From NCBI GenBank assembly GCA_011390755.1, contig JAABRU010000062.1:1-35379 (forward strand): 35,379 bases of DNA, read 5' to 3'. A program made the position numbers and the translations under genes. Below, one piece after another: positions 25,551 through 34,167 of this stretch (its first letter is position 1; each line of letters opens with the position of its first letter). A model generated the notes under the pieces. It made no database searches. It had not been told where the DNA came from and saw only the letters and a program-made list of their open reading frames with translations. Origin of the DNA: Desulfobacteraceae bacterium (GTDB taxonomy: Bacteria > Desulfobacterota > Desulfobacteria > Desulfobacterales > Desulfococcaceae).

Positions 25551-27422
25551 GTGACAGAAAGCTACTGGGCGGACGATTACGTCGCCAAGAAAAAAAGTGC
25601 AGAAGATGCCATCAGAATGATCCGGCCCGGGCAGCGGGTTTTCATCGGTTCCTCCTGCGGTGAACCGCAGCATTTGGTAAGCGCACTTTCCGAACGTTCC
25701 AGAATTTTTACCGATTTGGAAATTGTCCGGCTCATGTCCCTGGAACAGATACCCCTGACCTTTATTGCCAATAAAACCAAAGGTCAGAGTTTAAACATCC
25801 GTTCTTTTTATCTGGGATCTGCCAAAGCCAAAGGTTTGATCGAAAATCAGCGGTTTATCACCCCCATGAATCTTTCGGCCATACCCAAACTTTTTAAAAG
25901 CAGGCAGCTGCCGATTCATGTGGCCCTGATACAGGTTACACCTCCCGATGATTTCGGCTGGATGAGTCTGGGGGTTTCTGTGGATATATGTCTGGCAGCG
26001 GCCCTGTCCGCTGATCTGGTTATTGCACAGGAAAATCCCAAAATGCCCCGTGTTCTGGGCCAAAGTTTCATCCATGTCAATGATGTGGATGTGATTGTGG
26101 AACAGGAGGAAGACCTGCTGACCATTGAAGCACTGCCGGAAATCGAAGCCGCCAATACTGTCGGCCGCCTTGTTGCCCGTCTCATTGACGACGGGTCCAC
26201 AATCCAAATCGGTCTGGGCGTTACTTCCCAGGCAACGCTGCTGGCTTTTTCCGATAAAAATGATCTGGGGGTGCATTCCCAGTATCTCACCGACGAAATG
26301 ATGCATCTGGTTTCCAAAGGGGTTATCAATAACCGGAAAAAAGGATATAATGAAGGAAAACTGGTGGCCAGTGCCGCCATCGGCACTGAAATGCTCTATG
26401 AATTTCTCCATGACAATCCCTCTGTTGATTTCCGCCCTTCGGATTATGTCAATGATCCGAGAATTATCAGCCGCCATAAACGCATGGTTTCCATGAATGT
26501 GGCAATGGCAATGGATCTGACCGGCCAGGTGGCCGTGGATGCCCTGCAGCAGTCTTATTTTACCGGTGTAAGCGGCATCAATGACTTTATGCGCGGTTCG
26601 GCCATGTCTGAAAGCGGCAAATCTTTTATTATGATGACCTCCACCACACTGACGGATAAAATAAGTCGCATTGTGCCGATACTGGGGGACACAACGGTCG
26701 TGGTGCCGCGGGGGGATGTGCAGTATGTCGTCACGGAATACGGTGTTGTCAATCTTTTCGGGAAAAGTCTGCAGGAAAGAGCTTTGGCAATGATCAGTAT
26801 TGCCCATCCGGATCACCGGGAAGAACTCTTCCACCATGCCAAGGAACTGGGACTGCTGGGAGAAGAGCGGACCCTCAAAGATTCCCTGCACGGTGTTTAT
26901 CCGCTGCAGCTGGAGGAAACTATTGAAATCGGTGATGAGGAAATCATTATCCGTCCCTCCAAACCCGTGTATGCACGTCGGATTCAGGAGCACTTTTATA
27001 ATCTGGACAAAGAGGATGTCGTTTCCCGTTTTTTTCATGAAAAGCATTCTTTTGTGCGGGATGATTTGGAAGAAATGATCCAGGTGGATTATAAAAATGA
27101 TATGTCTGTTGTGGCTGTTGTCGGAGAATTCGGATTCGGAAAGGTTATCGCCGTCGGAGAATACCTGCTGAATCCCGGCAGTAATATGGCAGAAGTGGCT
27201 TTTACCACTCATAAAAAATATCAGGGAAGAGGGATTGCCAAATGTATTATGCGCAAACTGGCCGAAGGAGCCAGGGAAAACGGCATAGCCGGGCTTTTTG
27301 CCTACACCTCCCCTTCCAACAGAGGCATGATTAATCTTTTCAAAACCCTGCCTTATAAAGTCAAAAGTGTTTTTGAAGATGATATGGTGCTGCTGAGCTG
27401 CCGTTTTGATGAATTGATATAA
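25551..27422 (+). CDS. Acetyl-CoA hydrolase/CoA-transferase family protein fused to a GNAT acetyltransferase domain
   Basis: The 623-residue protein has a class I CoA-transferase / acetyl-CoA hydrolase part (about 1-435; IGLGVTSQA at 220-228, VTEYGVVNLFGKSLQERA at 394-411) and a C-terminal GNAT domain (about 460-610; acetyl-CoA-binding KYQGRGIAK at 556-564). The first part would move CoA between acyl groups or hydrolyse acyl-CoA; the second would acetylate an amine, perhaps a protein lysine, giving possible local control by acetyl-CoA. At the position where I expect the catalytic Glu of this family (DLGVHTE...), the sequence reads DLGVHSQ, Gln244. That may be a subgroup feature. Translation starts at GTG 25551, preceded by GAAGGGGGG. 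Families F and G bracket the gene on both sides. Confidence 0.87.
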   Translation: MTESYWADDYVAKKKSAEDAIRMIRPGQRVFIGSSCGEPQHLVSALSERSRIFTDLEIVRLMSLEQIPLTFIANKTKGQSLNIRSFYLGSAKAKGLIENQRFITPMNLSAIPKLFKSRQLPIHVALIQVTPPDDFGWMSLGVSVDICLAAALSADLVIAQENPKMPRVLGQSFIHVNDVDVIVEQEEDLLTIEALPEIEAANTVGRLVARLIDDGSTIQIGLGVTSQATLLAFSDKNDLGVHSQYLTDEMMHLVSKGVINNRKKGYNEGKLVASAAIGTEMLYEFLHDNPSVDFRPSDYVNDPRIISRHKRMVSMNVAMAMDLTGQVAVDALQQSYFTGVSGINDFMRGSAMSESGKSFIMMTSTTLTDKISRIVPILGDTTVVVPRGDVQYVVTEYGVVNLFGKSLQERALAMISIAHPDHREELFHHAKELGLLGEERTLKDSLHGVYPLQLEETIEIGDEEIIIRPSKPVYARRIQEHFYNLDKEDVVSRFFHEKHSFVRDDLEEMIQVDYKNDMSVVAVVGEFGFGKVIAVGEYLLNPGSNMAEVAFTTHKKYQGRGIAKCIMRKLAEGARENGIAGLFAYTSPSNRGMINLFKTLPYKVKSVFEDDMVLLSCRFDELI

Positions 27423-27470
27423 AGAAAGCCGGTGATCCTGTAAAAGCCGGAAATCCTGTCATCAATAGTT

Positions 27471-27571
27471 GATGAATATGTAAAAAGTCCGAAATCCGGG
27501 TATTTCATCAGTTTAAAATTTTGATTTTACTAAGGATAAATTCTGGAAAAATGACTTTTTACCGGTTCATC
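27471..27571 (+). mobile_element. MITE-like family G, copy 2, with 7-bp target duplication
   Basis: 101 bp, the same length as copy 1, with TIRs GATGAATATGTAAAAAGTC and GACTTTTTACCGGTTCATC. AATAGTT flanks it on both sides (27464-27470 and 27572-27578). The duplicated bases belong to the left end of element E, so G inserted into E. Confidence 0.8.
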
Positions 27572-27704
27572 AATAGTTCGGTAAAAAATTTTGGACTGAA
27601 TAATTTCAGAAAATTATGAGCCCCGGATAAAATATCCGGATATAATGATTTCAGGCGATAAAATTTTTACCGTCTGTAAATCGGAAAAAATTACCGAACC
27701 ATTG
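27572..27704. mobile_element. MITE-like family E, copy 2 (left end hit by element G)
   Basis: The ends are AATAGTTCGGTAAAAAATTT and TTACCGAACCATTG. The interior contains TGAATAATTTCAG and ATAATGATTTCAG, as in copy 1. About 133 bp. It is directly followed by element F copy 2. Confidence 0.72.
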
Positions 27705-27715
27705 GTCATAGTCTT

Positions 27716-27830
27716 TAAGAAAATATTTTTGGGATTTCCTGCAGGCTTGGGGTGAGGAACAAACCCCGGCAGATTCAGGCTGTCGGGGGTTCACTGCGTT
27801 CACCCCGACCTACCCAAAAATATTTTCTGA
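27716..27830. mobile_element. MITE-like family F, copy 2
   Basis: 115 bp with TIRs TAAGAAAATATTTTTGGG and CCCAAAAATATTTTCTGA (16 inner bases exact). The central stem AACCCCGGCAG/CTGTCGGGG differs from copy 1 but still pairs mostly. It lies about 140 bp before the reactivase gene. Confidence 0.74.
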
Positions 27831-27973
27831 AAATCTGCAGTCCGGCAGAACCCCGGGTTCTGAACATACTGAACCGGAATTTTTGCGGGTTCATCAAAGT
27901 TCAAACTTTTATACACAGAAAGATACGGGGATTTTTACCGCATCCCCTGTTATAAATAAGGAGTCAGATTTAT

Positions 27974-29932
27974 ATGGATTTTCATAAAATCACATTTGTA
28001 CCGCATAATAAAAGCATCGAAGTCCGGAACGGAGAGAATCTTATCCGCGCAGCCATGGAAGCCGGGGTGCATATCAATGCTTCCTGCGGCGGAGAAGGGG
28101 TCTGCGGAAAATGCCGGGTGATTATAGAAGAAGGTGAAGTGGAAGGCGGTCTGTCAGAACGTCTGAAAAAGGAAGACATAGAAAAAGGATACCGCCTGGC
28201 CTGCAGGGCAAAAATTGTCGGGGATGTTACGATCCGCATCCCGGTAGAGTCTTCCGTTGATGCCAGTGTACTCAATCTGCAAAGCACCCCCCGGCGCAAT
28301 GCCGGTATTCGGGAATTTGATTTCAGTGAACTCAAAGAACAGGGTCTTTTTATTCCCCCCATAGAAAAAAAATACCTGGAACTTCCCGAACCCAGCGCCC
28401 AGGATCATCTGCCGGATGTCACCCGGCTGGTCAGTTTTTTAAAACTCAATCATGATGAACACCGGCTGATGGTGGATCTGCCTGTCATCCGGAAAATTCC
28501 GGATATTCTGCGGAAAGAAAACTTCAAAGTCACGGCCACCATGGCCCGTCCGGTGCATGAGGGCAGAAAAACCCATATCATCAACGTACAGCCCGGGGAT
28601 ACCACAGACCGGAATTATGCCATAGCCGTGGATATCGGAACCACCACGGTATACGGCCAGCTCATTGATCTGATTTCCGGTGAGGTGCTGGCCGAATACG
28701 GGGATTTCAACGGTCAGATCAGTTACGGGGAGGATGTGATCTCCCGGATTATGTTTGCGGAAAAAGGGGAGGGGTTGGAAAAAATGCACCGGGTGGTTGT
28801 GGAAACCATCAATAAAATCATTGCACGGATTGTCAGAAAATCCGGGGTGGACCGGGATGATATTTCCAGTATCACACTGGCGGGAAATACCACCATGACC
28901 CAGCTTTTTCTCAAAGTCAATCCCCGTTATATCCGCCGTGCCCCCTATGTTCCGGCCTCCACCATTTATCCCCCCATCAAAGCCGCGGGTCTGGGGCTGG
29001 ATGTTGCCGATCATGTGGCAGCGCTGGTCTATCCGCAGATTTCCAGTTATGTGGGAGGGGATATTGTGGCCGGTGTCATGGGCTCCGGGCTTTACCGCAC
29101 CGATAAACTGACACTTTTTATGGACATCGGAACCAATGCGGAAATCGTAGTGGGCAATAAAGACTGGATGGCCTGTGCGGCCTGTTCCGCAGGCCCGGCT
29201 TTTGAAGGGGGCGGAATTGAATTCGGTATGCGCGCGGCCAAAGGAGCCATTGAAGATTTCTCCATTGATCCCGTCACCTTTGAACCCATGAATATCACCA
29301 TCGGCAGTGTGCGGCCCAAAGGCATCTGCGGTTCCGGACTGATTATCATGGTGGCCGTGATGTTTGAAATGGGGGTGATTGACAACGGCGGAAAATTCAA
29401 CCGGAATCTGGATACAAAACGCATCCGGGAAAAAGACGGGGTGTGGGAGTATGTGCTGGCCTGGCAGGATGATACCCAGATAGACCGGGATCTGGTGCTC
29501 ACCGAGATTGATATTGAAAACCTCATCCGGGCCAAGGGAGCCATTTACAGCGGCTGCCAGACCCTGCTGGAGGAGGTGGGGCTGACCATAACAGATCTGG
29601 ATCAGATTTTCCTGGCCGGCGGATTCGGCAGTTATGTGGATCTGGAAAAGGCCATGGTCATCGGTCTGCTGCCGGAAACGGATCCGGAAAAAATCACTTT
29701 TATCGGCAATGCCTCCCTGCTGGGGGCCAAAATGAGCGCGCTGACCAACAGCATCCGCCATGATGTGGTGGAAATCACCAAAAAAATGACCAATTTTGAA
29801 TTATCCGAAACCGCATCCTATATGGATCATTATGTGGCCTCCCTTTTCCTGCCCCATACGGATCTGCATCTCTTCCCCAAACTCAAAGCCCGCCTGGATG
29901 AGCGCAGAAAGATTATGAAATCGCAGAAATGA
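27974..29932 (+). CDS. 2Fe-2S / ASKHA (DUF4445) reactivase of corrinoid proteins, RACE/AcsV-like
   Basis: The 652-residue protein has an N-terminal plant-type 2Fe-2S ferredoxin domain (about 1-95; ligands Cys38, Cys44, Cys47, Cys77), a linker domain (about 120-205) and an ASKHA-type ATPase (about 208-615; AVDIGTTTVYGQLID, DIGTNAEIVVGN, FLAGGFGSYVD). Proteins of this design (AcsV, RamA/RACE-type activators) use ATP to reduce inactive Co(II) corrinoid back to Co(I), in the Wood-Ljungdahl pathway or in methyltransferase systems. AAGGAG lies about 10 bases before ATG 27974. No corrinoid protein or methyltransferase gene is in the window, so its partner is elsewhere. The CoA-transferase gene lies upstream on the same strand, separated by about 550 bp of repeats, so shared transcription is uncertain. 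Confidence 0.88.
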   Translation: MDFHKITFVPHNKSIEVRNGENLIRAAMEAGVHINASCGGEGVCGKCRVIIEEGEVEGGLSERLKKEDIEKGYRLACRAKIVGDVTIRIPVESSVDASVLNLQSTPRRNAGIREFDFSELKEQGLFIPPIEKKYLELPEPSAQDHLPDVTRLVSFLKLNHDEHRLMVDLPVIRKIPDILRKENFKVTATMARPVHEGRKTHIINVQPGDTTDRNYAIAVDIGTTTVYGQLIDLISGEVLAEYGDFNGQISYGEDVISRIMFAEKGEGLEKMHRVVVETINKIIARIVRKSGVDRDDISSITLAGNTTMTQLFLKVNPRYIRRAPYVPASTIYPPIKAAGLGLDVADHVAALVYPQISSYVGGDIVAGVMGSGLYRTDKLTLFMDIGTNAEIVVGNKDWMACAACSAGPAFEGGGIEFGMRAAKGAIEDFSIDPVTFEPMNITIGSVRPKGICGSGLIIMVAVMFEMGVIDNGGKFNRNLDTKRIREKDGVWEYVLAWQDDTQIDRDLVLTEIDIENLIRAKGAIYSGCQTLLEEVGLTITDLDQIFLAGGFGSYVDLEKAMVIGLLPETDPEKITFIGNASLLGAKMSALTNSIRHDVVEITKKMTNFELSETASYMDHYVASLFLPHTDLHLFPKLKARLDERRKIMKSQK

Positions 29933-29945
29933 TTTTTCAGGCAGA

Positions 29946-30034
29946 GGGTCAATCGGGTTGATGAATCAGATCTATGACTGCAGGGGTGTATGCAATATGC
30001 CCCTGCAGAGAGAAATCAGCCTTTTCGACCCGCC
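29946..30034 (+). repeat. Dispersed 89-bp repeat family N, copy 2
   Basis: It matches the reverse complement of 5924-6012 at identical length (TGATGAATCAGAT, GACTGCAGGGG, TCGACCCGCC). It sits just after the reactivase stop codon, so it may lie in the 3' end of that transcript. Confidence 0.65.
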
Positions 30035-30166
30035 CCCCATTCGTTTGGCAGTCCTGAGATACATTTTTTCAGCTAAGGCATTGTTATAGTCAGCAGATCG
30101 AAAAGATTCTGTTTCCGGCCCGCAGTGCCTCCGCTTTCAGACTCCCCTCCCTGAGGGAGGGGCGGG

Positions 30167-30337
30167 GGCAATGTTGCTGCCTTAAGTAAAAACTCCCTCC
30201 CCCAGCGGGGACAATGCTGTTGACGTAAGGTCGGAGGATTGCCGAACTTACAGTCTGGCAGGCTGAAATTATTCAGAAAAAGATGTGCTAAACTGTAAGT
30301 TCGGCACTCCGGTTTTTCTTAAGGCAGCAGCATTGCC
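30167..30337. mobile_element. H/K-type element
   Basis: 171 bp with TIRs GGCAATGTTGCTGCCTTAAG and CTTAAGGCAGCAGCATTGCC (one mismatch), related to the ends of element H. It contains the REP-like double hairpin. Confidence 0.65.
30233..30310. repeat. REP/BIME-like double hairpin, copy 3
   Basis: Inverted arms share GCCGAACTTACAGT exactly (30241-30254 against 30292-30305), with GGAG (left) and GGAGT (right, inverted) leads. The local stems of each arm are weaker than in copies 1 and 2. Confidence 0.55.
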
Positions 30338-30489
30338 GTTCTCCCCTGCCCTCTCCCTCCCGGGGAGAGGGGAAAATTCAGGAAGTTTTCGATCTGCTGA
30401 CAGTACTCCAATTTTGGTTTTTCCAGGCACGGAACAGGCCGTTTAGGCCAGTGACATTCTCACCGCTTTTCAAAGAACAAAAAGCAGAA

Positions 30490-30518
30490 TTGACATTTTG
30501 AATACGCTGGAGTATACA
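30490..30518 (+). promoter_or_regulatory. Sigma-70-type promoter of the amino-acid importer
   Basis: TTGACA (30490-30495), a 17-base spacer and TATACA (30513-30518) form a near-consensus promoter. Transcription would begin near 30525, giving a leader of about 45 bases before the ATG at 30570. Confidence 0.75.
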
Positions 30519-30569
30519 TTTCAAATTTTTTGCTGGTTTTTTACCATAACGTTAACAAAGGAGATGAAA

Positions 30570-31313
30570 ATGAAAAAATTTCTGGCTGTGGCACTGACTG
30601 TTTTTATGGCAACCGCGCTTTCGCTCCCGGTGCAGGCCGCAGAACTTATTGTGGCAACCGATACCAATTTCCCGCCTTTTGAATTTAAAGATCCGGAAAC
30701 CGGCAAACACACCGGTTTTGATATTGAAATCTGGGATGCCATTGCCAAAAAAATCGGGGCGGAATACAAACTGCAGCCCATGGCATTCAAGGGAATTGTG
30801 CCGGGACTTCAGGCAAAACAGCTGGATGCGGGTATTGCCGGGATGTCCATTACCGAAGAACGTAAAAAAACCATAGATTTTTCCGACGGATATTATGACT
30901 CCGGTCTTTTGCTGCTTGTTCCTGCCGGCAGCCAGGTCAAAGGCATTGAGGATCTGGGGGATAAAGTGGTGGCCACCAAACAGGGAACCACTTCGGAAAA
31001 ATACCTCAAAGAAAATGCAAAATTCAAAGATTTGAAACTTTTTCCCAATGACAACGCCATGTTTATGGAACTGATGACAGGTGGTACGGATGCGGTCATG
31101 TTTGACAAACCGGTGATTGAAAATTTTGTGAGCAAACGCGGCAAAGACAGTGTAAAAGTTGTCGGCCCCCTGTATGAAGGACAACCTTACGGTATCGGCT
31201 TTCCCAAAGGCTCCGATTTGGTGGAAAAAGTCAATGCCGCCCTGAAAACCCTGAAAGAGGACGGGACTTATGCTGCCATTTACCAAAAATGGTTCGGTGT
31301 TGCACCCAAATAA
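30570..31313 (+). CDS. Polar amino-acid ABC transporter, periplasmic binding protein (GlnH/FliY type)
   Basis: The 247-residue protein has a signal peptide ([22 protein letters not shown], cleavage after VQA-A) and a type II periplasmic binding fold of the family 3 solute-binding proteins ([11 protein letters not shown] near the N-terminus; [22 protein letters not shown]). It would bind a polar amino acid such as glutamine or glutamate and deliver it to the permease encoded next. ATG 30570 is chosen because AAGGAG (30558-30563) lies 6 bases upstream; an ATG at 30564 is too close to that site. A strong sigma-70-type promoter lies upstream, and an attenuator-like terminator after the gene would give more binding protein than permease. 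Confidence 0.9.
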   Translation: MKKFLAVALTVFMATALSLPVQAAELIVATDTNFPPFEFKDPETGKHTGFDIEIWDAIAKKIGAEYKLQPMAFKGIVPGLQAKQLDAGIAGMSITEERKKTIDFSDGYYDSGLLLLVPAGSQVKGIEDLGDKVVATKQGTTSEKYLKENAKFKDLKLFPNDNAMFMELMTGGTDAVMFDKPVIENFVSKRGKDSVKVVGPLYEGQPYGIGFPKGSDLVEKVNAALKTLKEDGTYAAIYQKWFGVAPK

Positions 31314-31346
31314 TTTGGGTAGTGGGTCAAAAAGGGGTTGAAACGG

Positions 31347-31414
31347 AGCCTGCAATGATGGATACAGATTTTAAGGATACGCATCTTACCGTCTTTGCAG
31401 GCTTTTTTATTTTC
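31347..31414 (+). terminator. Attenuator-like hairpin with T-run between binding protein and permease genes
   Basis: AGCCTGCAA (31347-31355) pairs with TTGCAGGCT (31395-31403), followed directly by TTTTTATTTTC. The loop is long (39 bases) and may hold a small inner stem (AAGGAT/ATCTT). Partial termination here would fit the usual excess of binding protein over membrane parts. Confidence 0.6.
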
Positions 31415-31430
31415 ATAAGGAAGAGAAACA

Positions 31431-32102
31431 ATGGCTTTTGATTTTGAACCTTCTGTAATGATTGAATCTCTGCCCGCGCTCATGGTCGGTGCCAGGATGA
31501 CCGTGATAATTACTGCCGGTGGACTGGTTTTCGGTTTCGCGCTCGGCGCGCTGACCGGTCTGATGAAACTGTCCCGCAATTTTTTTGTGCGGAAAATTGC
31601 CGGATGTTATATTGAAACCATCCGGGGCACTCCCATGCTGGTGCAGGCCATGTTTCTCTATTTCGGTCTGCCCATGGCCATCGGAATGCGGATTCATGTT
31701 ATGGTGGCCGGTATAAGCGTAATTGCTGTCAATTCCGGGGCCTATATTGCCGAAATCGTCCGGGGCGCAGTACAGTCCATTCATTCGGGGCAGATGGAAG
31801 CCGGTCGCAGCATCGGGCTGACCCGGGCACAGACCATGCGTTATATTATCTGGCCCCAGGCATTCAAACGCATGATACCGCCTTTGGGAAACCAGTTTAT
31901 CATCAGCCTGAAAGACACCTCTTTGCTGATGATTATCGGTGTGGGGGAATTGCTGAGAACCGGCGATGAGATTGTTGCCGTAAATTTCCGGGCATTTGAA
32001 GTCTATCTTACCGTGGGTCTGATCTATCTTGTGATGACCATGTCCATTGCCAAACTCCTGGATATTTTGGAAAAACGTATGAATCTGAAAACACAGCGAT
32101 AG
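31431..32102 (+). CDS. Polar amino-acid ABC transporter, permease (HisMQ/GlnP type)
   Basis: The 223-residue inner-membrane protein has about five hydrophobic segments and the conserved permease loop [20 protein letters not shown] (residues 123-142), which contacts the ATPase. It has the usual length for a HisM/GlnP permease, and a single permease gene suggests a homodimeric channel. AAGGAAGAG lies before the ATG at 31431. The gene follows the attenuator-like hairpin and precedes the ATPase gene by 10 bp. Confidence 0.92.
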   Translation: MAFDFEPSVMIESLPALMVGARMTVIITAGGLVFGFALGALTGLMKLSRNFFVRKIAGCYIETIRGTPMLVQAMFLYFGLPMAIGMRIHVMVAGISVIAVNSGAYIAEIVRGAVQSIHSGQMEAGRSIGLTRAQTMRYIIWPQAFKRMIPPLGNQFIISLKDTSLLMIIGVGELLRTGDEIVAVNFRAFEVYLTVGLIYLVMTMSIAKLLDILEKRMNLKTQR

Positions 32103-32112
32103 GGGGAGGCCC

Positions 32113-32844
32113 ATGATCAGAATAGAAAATTTACACAAGAGTTTCGGCGATTTTGAAGTGCTGAAAGGGGTTGACCTGCATGTCAGAAGGGGTGAGGTTG
32201 TGGTGATACTGGGCCCTTCGGGTTCGGGAAAATCCACCGTGCTGCGCTGCATTAACCGTCTGGAAAACCCTACGCAGGGCCGTATTATCATAGACGGTCA
32301 GGATATTATGGACCCCAAAACCAATATCAATCATATCCGTTCTGAGGCCACAATGGTTTTTCAGCAGTTTAACCTCTTCCCCCATATGAGTGTACTGGAA
32401 AATGTAAGTCTGGGGCCGGTCAAAGTACGGGGAATAAAATCTGCGGAAGCGGATGAGCTGGGCATGGAACTGCTGACAAAAGTGGGATTAAAGGAAAAAG
32501 CCCGGAGTTATCCGGATCAGCTGTCCGGTGGTCAGAAACAGCGCGTGGCCATTGCCCGTGCCCTGGCCCTGAAACCCAAAGTCATATTATTTGACGAGCC
32601 CACATCCGCTCTGGATCCCGAACTGGTGGGGGAAGTGCTGGATGTGATGAAACAGCTTGCCAAAGAGGGAATGACAATGGTTGTGGTCACCCATGAAATG
32701 GGTTTTGCCAAAGAAGTGGCCGACCGTGTTATTTTTATTGATGAGGGCCGGATTCAGGAGGAAAACGAACCCCGCGCCTTTTTTGCCAATCCCGCCAATG
32801 CCCGACTCATGGATTTTCTGGGCAAGGTCATCAGTCATAACTGA
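32113..32844 (+). CDS. glnQ: Polar amino-acid ABC transporter, ATP-binding protein (GlnQ type)
   Basis: The 243-residue ATPase has all expected motifs: Walker A GPSGSGKS (35-42), Q-loop FQQFNLFP (83-90), signature LSGGQ (137-141), Walker B VILFDEP (157-163) and the switch His in VVTHEMGF. It powers amino-acid import with the preceding permease and binding protein. AGGGGGAGG precedes the ATG at 32113. It is the last gene of this three-gene unit and converges on rsmA. Confidence 0.93.
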   Translation: MIRIENLHKSFGDFEVLKGVDLHVRRGEVVVILGPSGSGKSTVLRCINRLENPTQGRIIIDGQDIMDPKTNINHIRSEATMVFQQFNLFPHMSVLENVSLGPVKVRGIKSAEADELGMELLTKVGLKEKARSYPDQLSGGQKQRVAIARALALKPKVILFDEPTSALDPELVGEVLDVMKQLAKEGMTMVVVTHEMGFAKEVADRVIFIDEGRIQEENEPRAFFANPANARLMDFLGKVISHN

Positions 32845-32969
32845 CAGTCCTGACAGATGACCCTGACAGATTCCGATGCTGCCTGCAATGGCAGTCCGGG
32901 ACATTGAAAGGTTCCCCCGCTTTCCCGGCATATTCCGGCTGCTCCCTGAATCTGAAAATGCTTTCTGAT
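32844..32969. other. Convergent gap between glnQ and rsmA
   Basis: An imperfect stem, CCCTGAATCTGAA (32944-32956) against TTCAGATTAAGGG (32969-32981), overlaps the rsmA stop codon. No T-run follows on either strand, so a terminator role for both converging genes is possible but not shown. Confidence 0.4.
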
Positions 32970-33818
32970 TCAGATTAAGGGATGCAACGCATCTGAAATT
33001 GCCATAAATTCCTCCACTTCCACGGTCTCGGCCCGCCGTTTCGGGTCAATACCGGCTTTGTGCAGCGCGGCATCTGCAATTTCCGGGGAAATGTGCAGTT
33101 CGCTTCCGGCCAGTGCATTGCGCAGGGTTTTTCTCCGCTGCCCGAAAGCGGCCTTGATAACTTTGAAAAAAAAGTTTTCATCCGCGGCCTTTCCGCAGGG
33201 ATGCTCCCGGAAACGGATTTCCACCACCTCGGAATCCACTTTGGGCGAGGGAAAAAACATGGGGGGATGCAGGGTCAGCACCCTGCGGATTTCCGAACAG
33301 TAACGCAGCATAACACTTAAACGTCCGTAATCTTTGCTGCCGGGCGGAGCCGCCAGACGCAGCGCCAGTTCTTTCTGCAGCATAATGAGGGCCCGCTGTA
33401 TGTCTTTCCGGTACCGGATCAGATGCACCACCACCTGGGAGGAAATATTATAGGGGAGATTGCCCATGACCACAATCTGCTGCCGGATATGATTTTCCCG
33501 GATAAAATTATCCGGCAGCAGACGGAGAATATCCGCTTTTATGATTTGCACATTTTCCAGGTGATGCACAAGCAGTTCGGTTTTCAGCAAATCCAGAATC
33601 CTCCCGTCGGTTTCCACGGCATAGACCTGTGCAGCATTTTTTGCAATGGGGATGGTCATGGCACCCAGTCCGGCCCCGATTTCCAGCACAATATCTTTGG
33701 AAGATATTTCCGCTGCTTTTACAATGGATTCTGCGGCCGCAGAACTCAGAAAATTCTGCCCCAGCTGTTTTTTGGGTTTCAGATCCCATGCTGTAAGCAA
33801 TGTCCTGGCGGATGTCAT
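32970..33818 (-). CDS. rsmA: 16S rRNA (adenine1518-N6/adenine1519-N6) dimethyltransferase
   Basis: The 282-residue enzyme is a clear KsgA/RsmA: N-terminal PKKQLGQNFL (15-24), SAM-binding motif LEIGAGLGAMT (about 45-55), acidic motif AVETDGR and the catalytic NLPYNIS (about 119-125). It dimethylates two adjacent adenines in the 3' hairpin of 16S rRNA during small-subunit maturation. Length and motifs are normal. The start at 33818 is supported by GAGGAGA about 8 bases upstream. It is transcribed alone, convergent with the amino-acid importer. Confidence 0.95.
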   Translation of the reverse strand: MTSARTLLTAWDLKPKKQLGQNFLSSAAAESIVKAAEISSKDIVLEIGAGLGAMTIPIAKNAAQVYAVETDGRILDLLKTELLVHHLENVQIIKADILRLLPDNFIRENHIRQQIVVMGNLPYNISSQVVVHLIRYRKDIQRALIMLQKELALRLAAPPGSKDYGRLSVMLRYCSEIRRVLTLHPPMFFPSPKVDSEVVEIRFREHPCGKAADENFFFKVIKAAFGQRRKTLRNALAGSELHISPEIADAALHKAGIDPKRRAETVEVEEFMAISDALHPLI

Positions 33819-34167
33819 TTGGCGGTATCTCCTCTTCGCGGGGCAAATCCCCTGATTCCTGAATTACTTCCTTCCACCGCTTTCATTCTGTACAATCCCG
33901 TATTTTGCCTGTTTTGTAACACTCTATATTTTTGCATTTTTTTATAAGTTATTGATTATATTGAAATTAAGAAATTGGCCTCAAATTTTTCTGTATCAAT
34001 AATTTCAATAGGTTATCATCTAAAATCAGCATATATAGATTTTCAGAAAAATAATTGCAGTTTTTCAAAATGGTATTCAGCATAATTTCAGATAGATAAA
34101 AACACCATTTTATGCAATTAATTATCTGAAAAACTATAATTCAAAAAGTGCAAAAGTATAGTAACGC
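33819..34167. other. A/T-rich gap upstream of rsmA, with a palindromic element at 34033-34139
   Basis: No gene is seen. The two halves of 34033-34139 are inverted copies (ATAGATTTTCAG...TAATTGCAG on the left; inverted right ATAGTTTTTCAGATAATTAA). A weaker outer inversion (GTAACACTCTATATTTTTGC against CGTTACTATACTTTTGC) suggests a larger A/T-rich element from about 33917 to 34165. Confidence 0.5.

Larger units (their letters stand above)
30089..30401. mobile_element. Composite element with family-A-type ends, enclosing a K/H element and a REP pair
   Basis: Perfect 16-bp outer TIRs GTCAGCAGATCGAAAA / TTTTCGATCTGCTGAC match the ends of family A, but the usual A interior is not present. Inside lie inverted arms of H/K type (30167-30337) and, within those, a REP/BIME-like pair (30233-30310). 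No target duplication could be fixed for the outer level. Confidence 0.65.

Noticed and set aside
25791..27212. Long minus-strand frame opposite the CoA-transferase gene
   Set aside because: The plus-strand frame shows complete family motifs. The antisense frame is His/Gln-rich, without a domain or start signal.
32944..32981. Bidirectional terminator between glnQ and rsmA
   Set aside because: The stem is fair (12 of 13 pairs), but no T-run follows on either side and it overlaps the rsmA stop codon; kept only as a note.
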